Shown: positions 24,310-32,752 of the stretch, one piece after another
Layout: the number at the start of each line of letters is the position of its first letter
How positions within the stretch are numbered: position 1 is the stretch's first letter
Source of the DNA: Muribaculaceae bacterium
Lineage (GTDB): Bacteria; Bacteroidota; Bacteroidia; Bacteroidales; Muribaculaceae
Assembly: GCA_023663365.1 (NCBI GenBank)
Contig: JAMPHP010000001.1
Location: 157,382 to 221,381, forward strand
Reading direction: 5' to 3'
DNA: 64,000 nt
Notes under the pieces: generated by a model
Database searches by the model: none
What the model saw: only the letters and a program-made list of their open reading frames with translations
Told to the model about the DNA's origin: nothing
Made by a program: the position numbers and the translations under genes

Positions 24310-25911
24310 TTACTTCACCAGCACCTTGGTGGCTTTGCCGCCCTGGCGCTTGATGTAGAGGCCGGGGGTGAGGGCATCACCATTGACGCGGAGGCCGCCC
24401 AAGTTGTAGTATTCGGCGGGAGCATCACTGCCGTCAATCTCTACGCCTTCAACGCCTGCGTTGCCGGTAACTGTCACCGTGCAATATTCGGTGTGAGGGC
24501 ATCCGTAGCCGTCGACAAGAGTATATGTGATAGTGGTGGTGCCTTCACCTACAGCTGTTACAACACCATCGGCAACCGTGGCGACTCTCGGGTCGGAGCT
24601 GATCCATGTCTCTGATTCAATATTCACGTCATTATCCTTGCTTATTGTGGCAGTGAGTGTGGCGGTCTTGCCCTCTTCGATTGAGATGGTAGATTCGCTC
24701 AAGATAATGTCGAGCGCGCCCATCTCGCGGAAGTCGGTGAAGTGCGCCCAACCGTCAGCTATGAAGTAAGCCTTGAATGAGCCTTTGGGTACATATACCA
24801 CAGCTGTTTTAGGGGCATCATTGAATTGATTATTTGCACAAGTAGGGGGAGTTGCAGCCAAGGCATAAATCGTGCTTAGTCCGGTGCACTTCAAGAAAGT
24901 ATAGTCCACGATTTCCGTCAATGAGTTGGGGATAGTGACAGAAGTCAGGCGGCTGCAACGTGTGAAAGCATATGAGCCAATTTTGGTCACTGAGTTGGGG
25001 ATATTGACAGAAGTCAGGGCGGTGCAATTATAGAAAGTATACGAGCTAATAAAGGTCACAGAGTTGGGGATAATGACAGAAGTCAGGGCGGTGCAATCCA
25101 TGAAAGCATAGCCATCTATTAAGGTCACAGAGTTGGGAATATTGACAGAAGTCAGGGCGGTGCAACCCTCGAAAGCATATGAGCCAATTTTGGTCACTGA
25201 GTTGGGGATAATGACAGAAGTCAGGCTGGTGCACTTCTGGAATGCCTGGTTATTTATTTCGGTCACTGTGTTGGGAATTTCAAAAGTGCTCTGCTTCCCG
25301 GGATAGTTTATGAGTACAGTACCTGTGGAATTATATAGGACTCCATCTACTGCACTATATTTGGAGTTGCCTTCTTCTACGACAATTTCTAAGGCGGTGC
25401 AGTTACTGAACGAATTGCCGCCTATTTTTGTCACAGAGTTGGGGATAGTGACAGAAGTCAGGGCGGTGCAACCCATGAAAGCAGCGTTCTCGATTTCTGT
25501 CACAGAGTTGGGGATATTGACAGAGGTCAGGGCGGTGCACCCCTTGAAAGCAGAGAACTGGATTATTGTCACGGTATTGGGTATAGTGACTTTTTCAAGT
25601 TTGGTATAGGTGTCATGTGTCCAATAGTGCGTGTATTGGTCGTTGCCTTTATTGTCGAATTCGGAGAACAAATATTCAGCCAGGGCAGTCACGAAATAGC
25701 GGGAGCCATTGTATGTGGCATAGGAGGGGATGGTAAGCTCGGTTGCCTCGCTGCCTTCTTTGCCTTGGTATTGTATGACAGTTACCTCGTGCTCGGCGTC
25801 CGGATTGATGGCAAAGGCCCAGTCGCCATCCTGGAACACCTGGATGCGCTGCGCGTAGGCGGTCACGCTGAGCGTCAGCACCGCCATGAAAAGAAGTAGA
25901 ATTTTCTTCAT
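24310..25911 (-). CDS. BspA-type leucine-rich-repeat surface protein with Ig-like domain
   Basis: The product has 533 residues. A signal peptide (about 1-20) is followed by a divergent N-terminal part. Roughly ten LRR_5 units of about 23 residues (consensus LTSVxIPNSVTxIGxYAFxGCTA) span about 95-345. An Ig-like group 2 domain follows (about 385-465: LSESTISIEEGKTATLTATIS ... VATVADGVVTAVGEGTTTITY). The C-terminus YYNLGGLRVNGDALTPGLYIKR...KVLVK has the shape of Bacteroidales type IX secretion sorting tails. It is therefore probably exported to the cell surface and involved in adhesion, as for BspA proteins (family knowledge). The repeats are also near-identical at the DNA level. Confidence 0.9.
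   Translation of the reverse strand: MKKILLLFMAVLTLSVTAYAQRIQVFQDGDWAFAINPDAEHEVTVIQYQGKEGSEATELTIPSYATYNGSRYFVTALAEYLFSEFDNKGNDQYTHYWTHDTYTKLEKVTIPNTVTIIQFSAFKGCTALTSVNIPNSVTEIENAAFMGCTALTSVTIPNSVTKIGGNSFSNCTALEIVVEEGNSKYSAVDGVLYNSTGTVLINYPGKQSTFEIPNTVTEINNQAFQKCTSLTSVIIPNSVTKIGSYAFEGCTALTSVNIPNSVTLIDGYAFMDCTALTSVIIPNSVTFISSYTFYNCTALTSVNIPNSVTKIGSYAFTRCSRLTSVTIPNSLTEIVDYTFLKCTGLSTIYALAATPPTCANNQFNDAPKTAVVYVPKGSFKAYFIADGWAHFTDFREMGALDIILSESTISIEEGKTATLTATISKDNDVNIESETWISSDPRVATVADGVVTAVGEGTTTITYTLVDGYGCPHTEYCTVTVTGNAGVEGVEIDGSDAPAEYYNLGGLRVNGDALTPGLYIKRQGGKATKVLVK
24850..25560. repeat. Tandem 69-bp coding repeats of the LRR gene
   Basis: The stretch GACAGAAGTCAGGGCGGTGC and its flanks recur about every 69 bp, corresponding to the 23-residue protein repeat. 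Several copies are close to identical, which would allow slippage or recombination to change repeat number. Confidence 0.75.
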
Positions 25912-26007
25912 GTTTTGTTGTGATTAAATGTGATTATATTGATTTTGTCGTCAGTCTTATCGCACAGGATTAGCTTCCCCCGGGCTTTGGCTCAGGCAGA
26001 TAGTTTC

Positions 26008-26177
26008 TTAGAGTATGTTTGGGTTTAACTGATGTTTATAATTAGGAGAGAAAATCGAGCATATTCTGAGATTGAATGAAGGAGTTATGGGGTGCCATAA
26101 CGACTGAATGAAAGCTCGGAATAGGCCGACTTTTCTCCCTAAGTATTTCATTGAGTTAAATTCAAACATACTCTTAA
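26008..26177. mobile_element. MITE-like 170-bp palindromic element
   Basis: Terminal inverted repeats 26008-26029 and 26155-26177 (TTAGAGTATGTTTG... against its complement) match at most positions. The inner segments starting GGAGAGAAAATCG and ending CGACTTTTCTCCC also pair. The centre is GTTATGG-GGTG-CCATAAC. The whole element could fold into one long hairpin. It contains no ORF. It could be a non-autonomous transposon or the paired ends of a lost insertion sequence. Confidence 0.6.
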
Positions 26178-26737
26178 TCTTTACTGATAGCGTGGTGCTT
26201 CGCCGAAAGTGAGAGATGCGCCATAATATAAAGAAAGTTGCCGCCGAGGCTCACTCCGATGGCGATAGATAGTGATTGGTGGAAAAAAGAAAAGCGTGAG
26301 AGCCGTATCTGTTGCCCGCTCCCACAACTTGAGGCCTTCGCATTGCCCGAATCAGTAGAACGAGCAACGGTTCGAGGCCTCACGCAAATATGCATCAGCA
26401 AGCGCCGGCGGTGTTCACACACCACGCGACGCGGAGATAACATATCCACATAAGCCATCTACCGTTGCAGCATCCTTGACTGATTCTTTGAAGTTTGCGA
26501 AGTTTCAAGTTGCCAAGATTGCGCGTCGATAAACGCTTTTCAATATGTAAATTGCCAAGGCAAAGCGCCCCGACAATGGCTGCCGACCCACCCTCAACCC
26601 CACAACCGGGGCCTCGAAATGCGGTCTGCCGTGCGAAGTTAGTAAAAATTTTTCAATCGGAGGTTTAATTGCCGAAAAAATCCGAGAAATTTTCTGAAAA
26701 TAAATGCAACGAAAACAAATGCAATTTAAAAAACAGT
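26178..26737. other. 560-bp stretch without a convincing gene
   Basis: No ORF here has a start context, signal peptide or recognisable domain. The minus-strand ORF over 26174-26458 is rich in Arg, Ser, Cys and His and looks accidental. A GC-rich core (about 26295-26420) has short complementary segments (GCGTGAG/CTCACGC, GAGGCCT/AGGCCTC) that could form a structured RNA. An AT-rich tail (26640-26730) leads into repeat copy B. Nothing firmer can be said. Confidence 0.4.
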
Positions 26738-26996
26738 GGCGCGCCATAAAAAGTGCGGTCGCCATCAATGGCGACCGCGAATGAAACAAACTTAAAGGAC
26801 GTAAACCTCATGTTATCTGCAATATAGCGTACTGCCGCCCCAGTCAGGGGGGGGGCGCAAGACTGCCCGCGTACGCGACTCCCACCCCCTGACAGGGGTG
26901 GAGACGCACGATATTGATGAGAACATGAGGTTTACGCCCTGCGGGCTCCAACCTCACGCTAAGATTGCACGACCTGCCAAGGCAGGTCTACTGACG
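26738..26996. repeat. Dispersed hairpin-rich repeat, copy B (inverted dimer)
   Basis: The left half (26738-26846) is copy A in the same orientation. The right half (26870-26996) is copy C in inverted orientation, including the GACCTGCC/GGCAGGTC and CACCCC/GGGGTG stems. The two halves face each other around a G run at about 26847-26855. Confidence 0.75.
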
Positions 26997-27077
26997 TCAT
27001 GAATTTCGTGCACCGCCTTTTACGGCTTGTGCTCATGTACATATTTTGTACGACCTGAAACCCAAAACGCTAAAAAT

Positions 27078-27104
27078 CAAGCCCGGGGCGGTGCTCCGGG
27101 CTTG
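27078..27104 (-). terminator. Terminator of the M48 peptidase gene
   Basis: CAAGCCCGG (27078-27086) pairs with CCGGGCTTG (27096-27104). On the minus strand ATTTTT follows directly. It lies 28 nt past the stop. Confidence 0.75.
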
Positions 27105-27131
27105 CGATTGTTCGGAGTGTGAAGATGTCGA

Positions 27132-27941
27132 TTACTTCGACTCGGGGCGCACGAAGCCGTCTTTGGTGGCGCGCTTGCTCATCTTCTCGATGCGCTTCTT
27201 GGTGTCGGGGTGCGAGGAGAACATCTTCTGAATAGCCGACTGCGAGGCGGCACCTTCGGAGCTCGACAGCTTCTCGAAAGCCATGGCCATGCCCCAGGGG
27301 TTGAGGCCGTTTGCCACGAGGAAGTCGTAGCCGCACTCGTCGGCTTCGCTTTCCTGCTTCTGCGAGTACTTGGCATTGATGAGCGACTGCGAGATGGCAC
27401 CGAGCTGCGAGTCGGTGAGGGTGGCCACGCGGCCGTCGGCAGCACCGGCAGCATCGAGAGCGGCATCGGTGAGGAGCTGCTGGCGGAGGGCCTTCTTGGA
27501 GTGGCGCTTGATTACATGGCCGATTTCGTGGCCGATCACGCCCATGAGCTCATCGTCGCTCATGATGTCCATCAGCGAGGAGAACACACGCACGCTGCCG
27601 TCGGGGCAGGCGAAAGCGTTCACGTCGATTACGTTGTAGACCTTGAAATTCAGGGGTATGCCGTCGGCATCCTTTACGTTGGCGGTGAGCTTGCGCAGGC
27701 GCTGAGTGTAGGGGTCGTCTTCGGGGAGCACGGGGTTGTGAGCATCCATCCAGTCGACCGACTGCTTCACGTAGGCTGCCATCTGCTCGTCGGAGAGTGT
27801 CACGGCCTGGGCTGTTTTGGAAATTGCACTTGCCGCTTTGCCGATGTTGAACTGAGCGGTAGCCGTGGCGGGCATACCAAGGGCTGCCATCAGCAGCAGT
27901 CCGCAGAAAAGTCTTGTAGCTTTCATTTTTTTCGTTGTCAA
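27132..27941 (-). CDS. Secreted M48-family metallopeptidase
   Basis: The product has 269 residues, or 264 if the second ATG (27926), which directly precedes the signal peptide, is used. After the signal (ending ATATAQ) lies an M48 domain. The zinc site is H138-E139-x-x-H142 (IGHEIGHVIKRH), with E197 and D201 (QESEADECG) supplying the third ligand, and C-terminal SSHPDTKKRIE is typical. It resembles the LoiP/BepA group of periplasmic peptidases in outer-membrane quality control (family knowledge). It is monocistronic. Confidence 0.92.
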   Translation of the reverse strand: MTTKKMKATRLFCGLLLMAALGMPATATAQFNIGKAASAISKTAQAVTLSDEQMAAYVKQSVDWMDAHNPVLPEDDPYTQRLRKLTANVKDADGIPLNFKVYNVIDVNAFACPDGSVRVFSSLMDIMSDDELMGVIGHEIGHVIKRHSKKALRQQLLTDAALDAAGAADGRVATLTDSQLGAISQSLINAKYSQKQESEADECGYDFLVANGLNPWGMAMAFEKLSSSEGAASQSAIQKMFSSHPDTKKRIEKMSKRATKDGFVRPESK

Positions 27942-28023
27942 AAAAATAGTTGCAAAAGAATTTCAAACATAGCTTTTAGGCAGCAATCGCAGGCTATCAT
28001 GCGATACCTGCGATTGCTGTGTG

Positions 28024-28094
28024 TAGTCTTACCAGGATTCGAACCTGGACAGACAGAACCAAAACCTGTAGTGCTACCATTACACCATAAGACT
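28024..28094 (-). tRNA. tRNA-Gln(TTG)
   Basis: A 71-nt tRNA on the minus strand. Acceptor strands AGTCTTA and TAAGACT pair, with discriminator A at 28024. The anticodon loop TTTTGGT gives anticodon TTG. The T arm is CCAGGTTCGAATCCTGG. CCA is not encoded. Confidence 0.95.
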
Positions 28095-28130
28095 ATCCTG
28101 TGCTCAGCCGCCGGGGCGGTTAAAGCGCTG

Positions 28131-28161
28131 CAAAGTTACGCACTTTTTCGCTAAGATGCAA
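28131..28161 (-). promoter_or_regulatory. tRNA-Gln promoter
   Basis: On the minus strand TTG (28161-28159), a 20-nt spacer and TAACTTTG (28138-28131) lie about 37 nt before the tRNA. Confidence 0.7.
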
Positions 28162-28231
28162 GAGGCGATGTAATATTTTCTACATTCTTGCGTCTATATA
28201 AGTACTCCTTAATAGAAATCAATCACATTCA

Positions 28232-29185
28232 ATGGATAATATTCTCACAGCAGAGCATATCTGCAAGGACTTCACCAAGCACCGCGCCCTCGACGACGTG
28301 TCGATAGCAGTGCCCCGCGGAAAAGTCTACGGTCTCTTAGGCCCCAACGGAGCCGGAAAGACCACCCTGATCCGCATCATCAACCACATCACGGCCCCCG
28401 ACAGCGGGCAGGTAATCTTCGACGGCCACCCTCTCACGGCCTCCGACATCGTCAACATCGGCTACCTCCCCGAGGAGCGTGGCCTATATAAGAAGATGAA
28501 GGTTGGCGACCAGGCCATCTTCTTCGCACGCCTCAAGGGCTTGAGCAAGCGCGATGCCGAGGCTTCGCTGCGCGCGTGGTTCGACCGCCTCGACATTGCC
28601 GAATGGTGGGATAAGAAGGTGGAGGAGCTCTCCAAGGGCATGGCGCAGAAGGTGCAGTTCATTGTCACGGTGCTCCACAAGCCCAAGCTGCTCATATTCG
28701 ACGAGCCTTTCTCGGGCTTCGACCCCATCAACGCCGGCATCCTCAAGCGTGAAATTCTCAAGCTGCGCGACGAAGGCGCCACCGTGATATTCTCGACCCA
28801 CAACATGGGCAGCGTCGAAGAGCTCTGCGATGAAATCACGCTCATCAACCGCTCCCGCAATATCCTCTCGGGCTCCGTGCGCGAGCTTCGCGAGCGCTTC
28901 GCCGACAACCGCTACTCCCTGGCCTACGTCGGCGCGCCCGATGCTCTTCGTGCCTCCGTAGAGCCTTTCTGTGCCACCTTCGAGCCCGGCGTCATCGACA
29001 CCGACGGCAATGCCACGGCATCGATCACACTTAAGGCACCCGATGCGCTCCGCCCCTTCGTGGCTGCCGCCAACGATGCCGTGATTATCAACGCCTTCAA
29101 GCGCGTGCTCCCCTCGATGGACGATATTTTCGTGTCGGCCGTCGAAGCCGATGCCGCCGCGCGTGCCTCAGAGTCAAACCAATAA
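28232..29185 (+). CDS. ABC transporter ATP-binding protein (NatA/drug-export type)
   Basis: The product has 317 residues. Walker A is at 37-45 (GPNGAGKTT), the signature near 133-142 (LSKGMAQKV), and Walker B plus D-loop near 152-165 (LLIFDEPFSGFDP), followed by the switch histidine in FSTHNMGSVEEL. A C-terminal extension of about 100 residues (NRYSLAYVGAPDAL...) is common in exporter ATPases of this class. It is followed 12 nt later by its permease. Together they form an ABC-2 type exporter for sodium, drugs or lipids; the substrate cannot be read from the sequence. Confidence 0.95.
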   Translation: MDNILTAEHICKDFTKHRALDDVSIAVPRGKVYGLLGPNGAGKTTLIRIINHITAPDSGQVIFDGHPLTASDIVNIGYLPEERGLYKKMKVGDQAIFFARLKGLSKRDAEASLRAWFDRLDIAEWWDKKVEELSKGMAQKVQFIVTVLHKPKLLIFDEPFSGFDPINAGILKREILKLRDEGATVIFSTHNMGSVEELCDEITLINRSRNILSGSVRELRERFADNRYSLAYVGAPDALRASVEPFCATFEPGVIDTDGNATASITLKAPDALRPFVAAANDAVIINAFKRVLPSMDDIFVSAVEADAAARASESNQ

Positions 29186-29197
29186 TACCCTCCCGAC

Positions 29198-30460
29198 ATG
29201 AAATCAGCACTCAGCATCATCATATCGCGCGAATACCTCGAGAGGGTAAAGCGCAAAAGCTTCATCATCAGCACGCTCCTCGTGCCCGTGCTCATGATAG
29301 CCCTCATGCTCGCCCCGGCGGCGATCATGCTCCTCGACACCCCCGAGACTAAGTCGGTGGCCGTGATCGATGACTCCGGCGTGGTGGCTCAGCTCCTCAA
29401 AGACAGCGATGAAATCACATTCGTGAACTACAGCCAGCCCCTCGACAGCGCCCGTGCCAACGCCGACATCGAGGCAATCCTCGTGGTAGGTGCAAAGGCC
29501 GTGGAGAACCCCAACGCCAACATCACCATGTACTACCGCGGCGCACCTTCGCTCTCGACCGATGCATATATATCGGGCCAACTCGAGGACGCAATCGAGG
29601 ATATCCGCCTCGAGGCCTACAATATATCGAATATCAAGGAAATACTCGAAGAGGTGCAGGTGGAGCTCAGCTACCCCACCATCCGCATCGACAAAGAAGA
29701 GGAGACCGGCACCTCATCTATTCTATCCTACTTCATAGCCCTCACCATGGACATGATGCTCTACATGTTTATCCTCATCTACGGTACTATGGTGATGAAC
29801 AGCATCATAGAGGAGAAGAACAACCGCGTGCTCGAGATCGTGGTATCGTCGGTGAAGCCCTCCGCGCTCATGCTCGGCAAGATTGTCGGCATCGGCCTGG
29901 TGGCTATTACGCAGATATTGATCTGGGCCGTGCTCCTTGGTGCATGCTCGGCATGGCTCATGCCTATGCTCGCCTCCATGCCTGAGGCCGCCGAGAGCGC
30001 CGACGTGGCCAATGCCCTCGGCCAGCTCAGCGACTTCGGCTACGTGGCCTCGCTCTTCGTGTACATGCTCCTTTTCTTTATCGGCGGCTACTTCTTCTAT
30101 TCGGCCATCTACGCCGCCATCGGCTCGGCTGTCGACAATGTTCAGGATGCCTCGCAGCTCTCGTCGATAGCCACCATGCCGGTAATCATAGGCATCGTGG
30201 CCTCGATGTCGGTAATCCAGAATCCGGGCTCCGACATGGCCTTCTGGGTGTCGATCTTCCCCTTCACCTCGCCTATGGCCATGATGAGCCGCCTGCCTTT
30301 CGGGGTGCCTTTCTGGGAAATAGCCTTGTCGCTGGTGCTCCTCTACGCTTCGTTCCTCGCCCTGATATGGCTTTGTGCCAAAATCTACCGTGTGGGCATC
30401 TTCATGTACGGCAAAAAACCGTCGTTTGTGGAGATACTGCGCTGGGCAAGATATAAATAA
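29198..30460 (+). CDS. ABC-2 family permease (NatB-like)
   Basis: The product has 420 residues. One N-terminal helix (SFIISTLLVPVLMIALMLAPAA) is followed by a periplasmic domain of about 130 residues, then five to six helices from about residue 170. IIEEKNNRVLEIVVSSVKPSALMLGKIVG, at about 205-233, is the hallmark cytoplasmic loop of ABC-2 permeases. It pairs with the preceding ATPase. The operon ends at a strong hairpin. Confidence 0.93.
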   Translation: MKSALSIIISREYLERVKRKSFIISTLLVPVLMIALMLAPAAIMLLDTPETKSVAVIDDSGVVAQLLKDSDEITFVNYSQPLDSARANADIEAILVVGAKAVENPNANITMYYRGAPSLSTDAYISGQLEDAIEDIRLEAYNISNIKEILEEVQVELSYPTIRIDKEEETGTSSILSYFIALTMDMMLYMFILIYGTMVMNSIIEEKNNRVLEIVVSSVKPSALMLGKIVGIGLVAITQILIWAVLLGACSAWLMPMLASMPEAAESADVANALGQLSDFGYVASLFVYMLLFFIGGYFFYSAIYAAIGSAVDNVQDASQLSSIATMPVIIGIVASMSVIQNPGSDMAFWVSIFPFTSPMAMMSRLPFGVPFWEIALSLVLLYASFLALIWLCAKIYRVGIFMYGKKPSFVEILRWARYK

Positions 30461-30470
30461 TCTAAAAAAG

Positions 30471-30506
30471 ACGCGGCCGACGCACCAAAAAGGGCGTCGG
30501 CCGCGT
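30471..30506 (+). terminator. Terminator of the ABC exporter operon
   Basis: ACGCGGCCGACGC (30471-30483) and its perfect complement (30494-30506) form a 13-bp stem followed by a short pyrimidine run. Confidence 0.8.
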
Positions 30507-30524
30507 TAACCTTTTCGATTGGCA

Positions 30525-30556
30525 TTTTGCCATACCGAATATATTTTGTAACTTTG
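30525..30556 (+). promoter_or_regulatory. rpoD promoter
   Basis: TTTTG (30525-30529), a 19-nt spacer and TAACTTTG (30549-30556) match the consensus that this sigma factor itself recognises in the phylum. The ATG follows at 30594. Confidence 0.75.
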
Positions 30557-30593
30557 CACGCTAATTGCATTTTAAACGGTACGAACAAGAGAA

Positions 30594-31454
30594 ATGAGAC
30601 AACTTAAAATCACCAAATCAATTACAAACCGCGAAAGCGCATCGCTCGACAAATATCTGCAGGAGATTGGTCGTGAAGAACTAATCTCAGTAGAAGAAGA
30701 AGTGGAGCTCGCACAGCGCATTCGCCAAGGTGACGAAGCAGCTCTTGAAAAACTTACGCGTGCAAATCTCCGCTTCGTGGTGTCGGTGGCAAAGCAGTAC
30801 CAGAACCAGGGCCTCTCGCTCCCCGACCTTATCAACGAAGGCAATCTCGGCCTGATAAAGGCAGCACGAAAGTTCGACGAAACCCGTGGCTTCAAATTTA
30901 TCTCTTACGCCGTGTGGTGGATACGCCAGTCAATCCTCCAGGCTCTTGCCGAGCAGAGCCGCATAGTGCGCCTCCCCCTCAACCAGGTGGGCTCACTCAA
31001 CAAGATTGGCAAAGCACTCTCTAAATTCGAGCAGGAGAACGAGCGCCGACCCTCGCCCGAGGAGCTGGCCGAGACACTCGACGTGCCCGTCGAGAAAATC
31101 GCCGATACCCTTAAGGTGTCGGGCCGACATATCTCCGTCGACGCACCCTTCGTGGAAGGTGAGGACAACAGCCTCCTCGACGTGCTCACAAACGACGACA
31201 GCCCCATGGCCGACGCCGCTCTCAACCAGGAGTCGCTCTCCAATGAAGTGGAGCGTGCCCTCCGACAGCTGCACGAGCGTGAGCGCGAAATCCTCAAGAT
31301 GTTCTTCGGCATCGGATGCCAGGAGATGACGCTCGAGGAAATCGGTGCGAAATTCGACCTCACACGCGAGCGTGTGCGTCAGATTAAAGAGAAAGCTATC
31401 CGCCGCCTCAAAGGCCAGAAGAGCCGCCTGCTGAAGAGCTACCTCGGTTCCTGA
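30594..31454 (+). CDS. rpoD: Primary sigma factor (Bacteroidetes sigma-ABfr type)
   Basis: The housekeeping sigma subunit of RNA polymerase. The protein has 286 residues, far shorter than proteobacterial RpoD because regions 1.1 and the non-conserved insert are absent, as is normal in Bacteroidetes. Region 1.2/2 covers [16 protein letters not shown] through [57 protein letters not shown]. Region 3 follows, and region 4 ends with [24 protein letters not shown]. It is monocistronic with its own promoter and terminator. Confidence 0.98.
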   Translation: MRQLKITKSITNRESASLDKYLQEIGREELISVEEEVELAQRIRQGDEAALEKLTRANLRFVVSVAKQYQNQGLSLPDLINEGNLGLIKAARKFDETRGFKFISYAVWWIRQSILQALAEQSRIVRLPLNQVGSLNKIGKALSKFEQENERRPSPEELAETLDVPVEKIADTLKVSGRHISVDAPFVEGEDNSLLDVLTNDDSPMADAALNQESLSNEVERALRQLHEREREILKMFFGIGCQEMTLEEIGAKFDLTRERVRQIKEKAIRRLKGQKSRLLKSYLGS

Positions 31455-31476
31455 ACCGTAGCAAAGAATTTTTTTG

Positions 31477-31503
31477 AAGCCGCCCCATCCGGGCGGCTTT
31501 TTT
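31477..31503 (+). terminator. rpoD terminator
   Basis: AAGCCGCCC-CATC-CGGGCGGCTT is followed by a run of T, 22 nt past the stop. Confidence 0.88.
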
Positions 31504-31550
31504 CGGCTCAAAAGGCCACAAGCCGAAAATACGGTACACAAAACTCGTGT

Positions 31551-31679
31551 CGTCAGTAGACCTGCCTTGGCAGGTCGTGCAATCTTAGCGTGAGGTTGAA
31601 GCCCGCAGGGCGTAAACCTCATGTTCTCAATGCCATATAATATACACCACCCCTGTCAGGGGGTGGGAGTCGCGTACGA
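31551..31679. repeat. Dispersed hairpin-rich repeat, copy C
   Basis: This is the reverse complement of 26870-26996 over most of its length, with a divergent spacer at about 31630-31650. It carries the stems GACCTGCC/GGCAGGTC and CCCCTG/CAGGGG. Apart from it, 31504-31750 holds no gene that I can see. Confidence 0.78.
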
Positions 31680-31750
31680 GGACCGTCTTGCAATCCCCTG
31701 TGCGGGTCAACTCCGAATAAAGGTATGCACCGGCATTTCGGCTTGTGCCC

Positions 31751-32752
31751 TCAAAAGTTCCCCTTGAGCCCTTCGGCCACGGTGCGCGCAAGGGTGTGTG
31801 TGCTGTCGTCGCAGCCTGCGCGCCAGTACATTGCGCCGCCCAAGCCTTGCTCGCGGATGTAGCGGCACTTCCCGGCTATCGACTCGGGCGTGTCGATGCT
31901 CAGCACCATGCGCCCGGTGCTGTCGGCCACGTAGCTTGTGTGGGCCACACTGTCGTGCTCGAGAGAGCAGCCGTCTTTGAGTGTGAAGTCTTTAAAGTCC
32001 ACAAAGCGTGGATAGGGCTCGCAGCCGAGGCCGTAGAAGGCAAGGCCGTAGACTATCTTCCGGCGGGGCACTCCGGCGGCGGTGAATATCTCCACGCTGC
32101 GGTGCCCGCTCATCCACCCGGAGCGCTCCGAGGGGTAGAGTGCCGTGTGGTGGCTATCCGGCGGGGTGCCGAGGTCGTAGTTCATCACATTGAAGCAATC
32201 GACAAGCGGTGTCATGCGGTCGAAGTCGATGCTGTAGCCACTGCTTGCCACGGCCATGGTGAGGAGGCAGCCCTCGGGCATGGCGCTGCGGAGCTCGGTG
32301 AGGAATTTCACGTATGAGTCGACTTCCTGCTCAAGGGGCAGGGCATGGTCGCCTCGGCCCGGCCACTCCCAGTCCACGTCGATGCCGTCGAGCCCGTATT
32401 CGTCCATCACCCTTATGCAGTCGGCCACCACCAGGGCGCGCAGTGAGTCGCTTCGGAAGGCGCGGCTCATGTTGATCGCCGGCGGGCCGAGCATGGCCAG
32501 CACCTCGAGCCCGGGATTTTGCTCTTTCAGCGCCACCAGAGAGCGCAGGCGGTGGGGCTCCATCAGGGTCACACCGTCGAGCGAGTCGTTCACGCCCATG
32601 TAGGCGTAGTTTATGCGGGTCATCAGCGAGGGGTCGATTGCCGCAGTGTCCATATACGCCACGTAGGCTGTGACCGTAGGCTTTTCGGCGGCCATCGGCA
32701 GCGATGCGAACAGCCCCAGGAGCAGCGCCGATGCAAGATGCCGGATATTCAT
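31751..32752 (-). CDS. Secreted GH18-family glycoside hydrolase
   Basis: The product has 333 residues with a signal peptide (about 1-22). The GH18 barrel motif DxxDxDxE is LDGIDVDWEWP with D122, D125, D127 and catalytic acid E129. Further barrel strands include VLAMLGPPAIN, LTMAVASSGYS, CFNVMNYDLG and IVYGLAFYG. GH18 enzymes cut chitin-type or N-glycan-core beta-1,4-GlcNAc bonds; the compact size and lack of carbohydrate-binding modules leave the substrate open. Its ATG overlaps the stop of the RND pump gene by 4 nt, so it is translationally coupled to a metal-efflux operon, which is unusual. Confidence 0.9.
   Translation of the reverse strand: MNIRHLASALLLGLFASLPMAAEKPTVTAYVAYMDTAAIDPSLMTRINYAYMGVNDSLDGVTLMEPHRLRSLVALKEQNPGLEVLAMLGPPAINMSRAFRSDSLRALVVADCIRVMDEYGLDGIDVDWEWPGRGDHALPLEQEVDSYVKFLTELRSAMPEGCLLTMAVASSGYSIDFDRMTPLVDCFNVMNYDLGTPPDSHHTALYPSERSGWMSGHRSVEIFTAAGVPRRKIVYGLAFYGLGCEPYPRFVDFKDFTLKDGCSLEHDSVAHTSYVADSTGRMVLSIDTPESIAGKCRYIREQGLGGAMYWRAGCDDSTHTLARTVAEGLKGNF

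Noticed and set aside
24850..25560. CRISPR-like periodic repeat
   Set aside because: The 69-bp period is in frame with 23-residue leucine-rich repeats of a secreted protein; there are no spacers.
26174..26458. 94-residue minus-strand ORF
   Set aside because: Arg/Ser/Cys/His-rich composition, overlaps the end of the palindromic element, no start context; more likely accidental over a structured non-coding region.
26505..26789. ORF starting MFHSRSPLMAT, also seen at 23942-24136
   Set aside because: Both copies begin inside the dispersed repeat and diverge immediately outside it, so the shared start is a property of the repeat.
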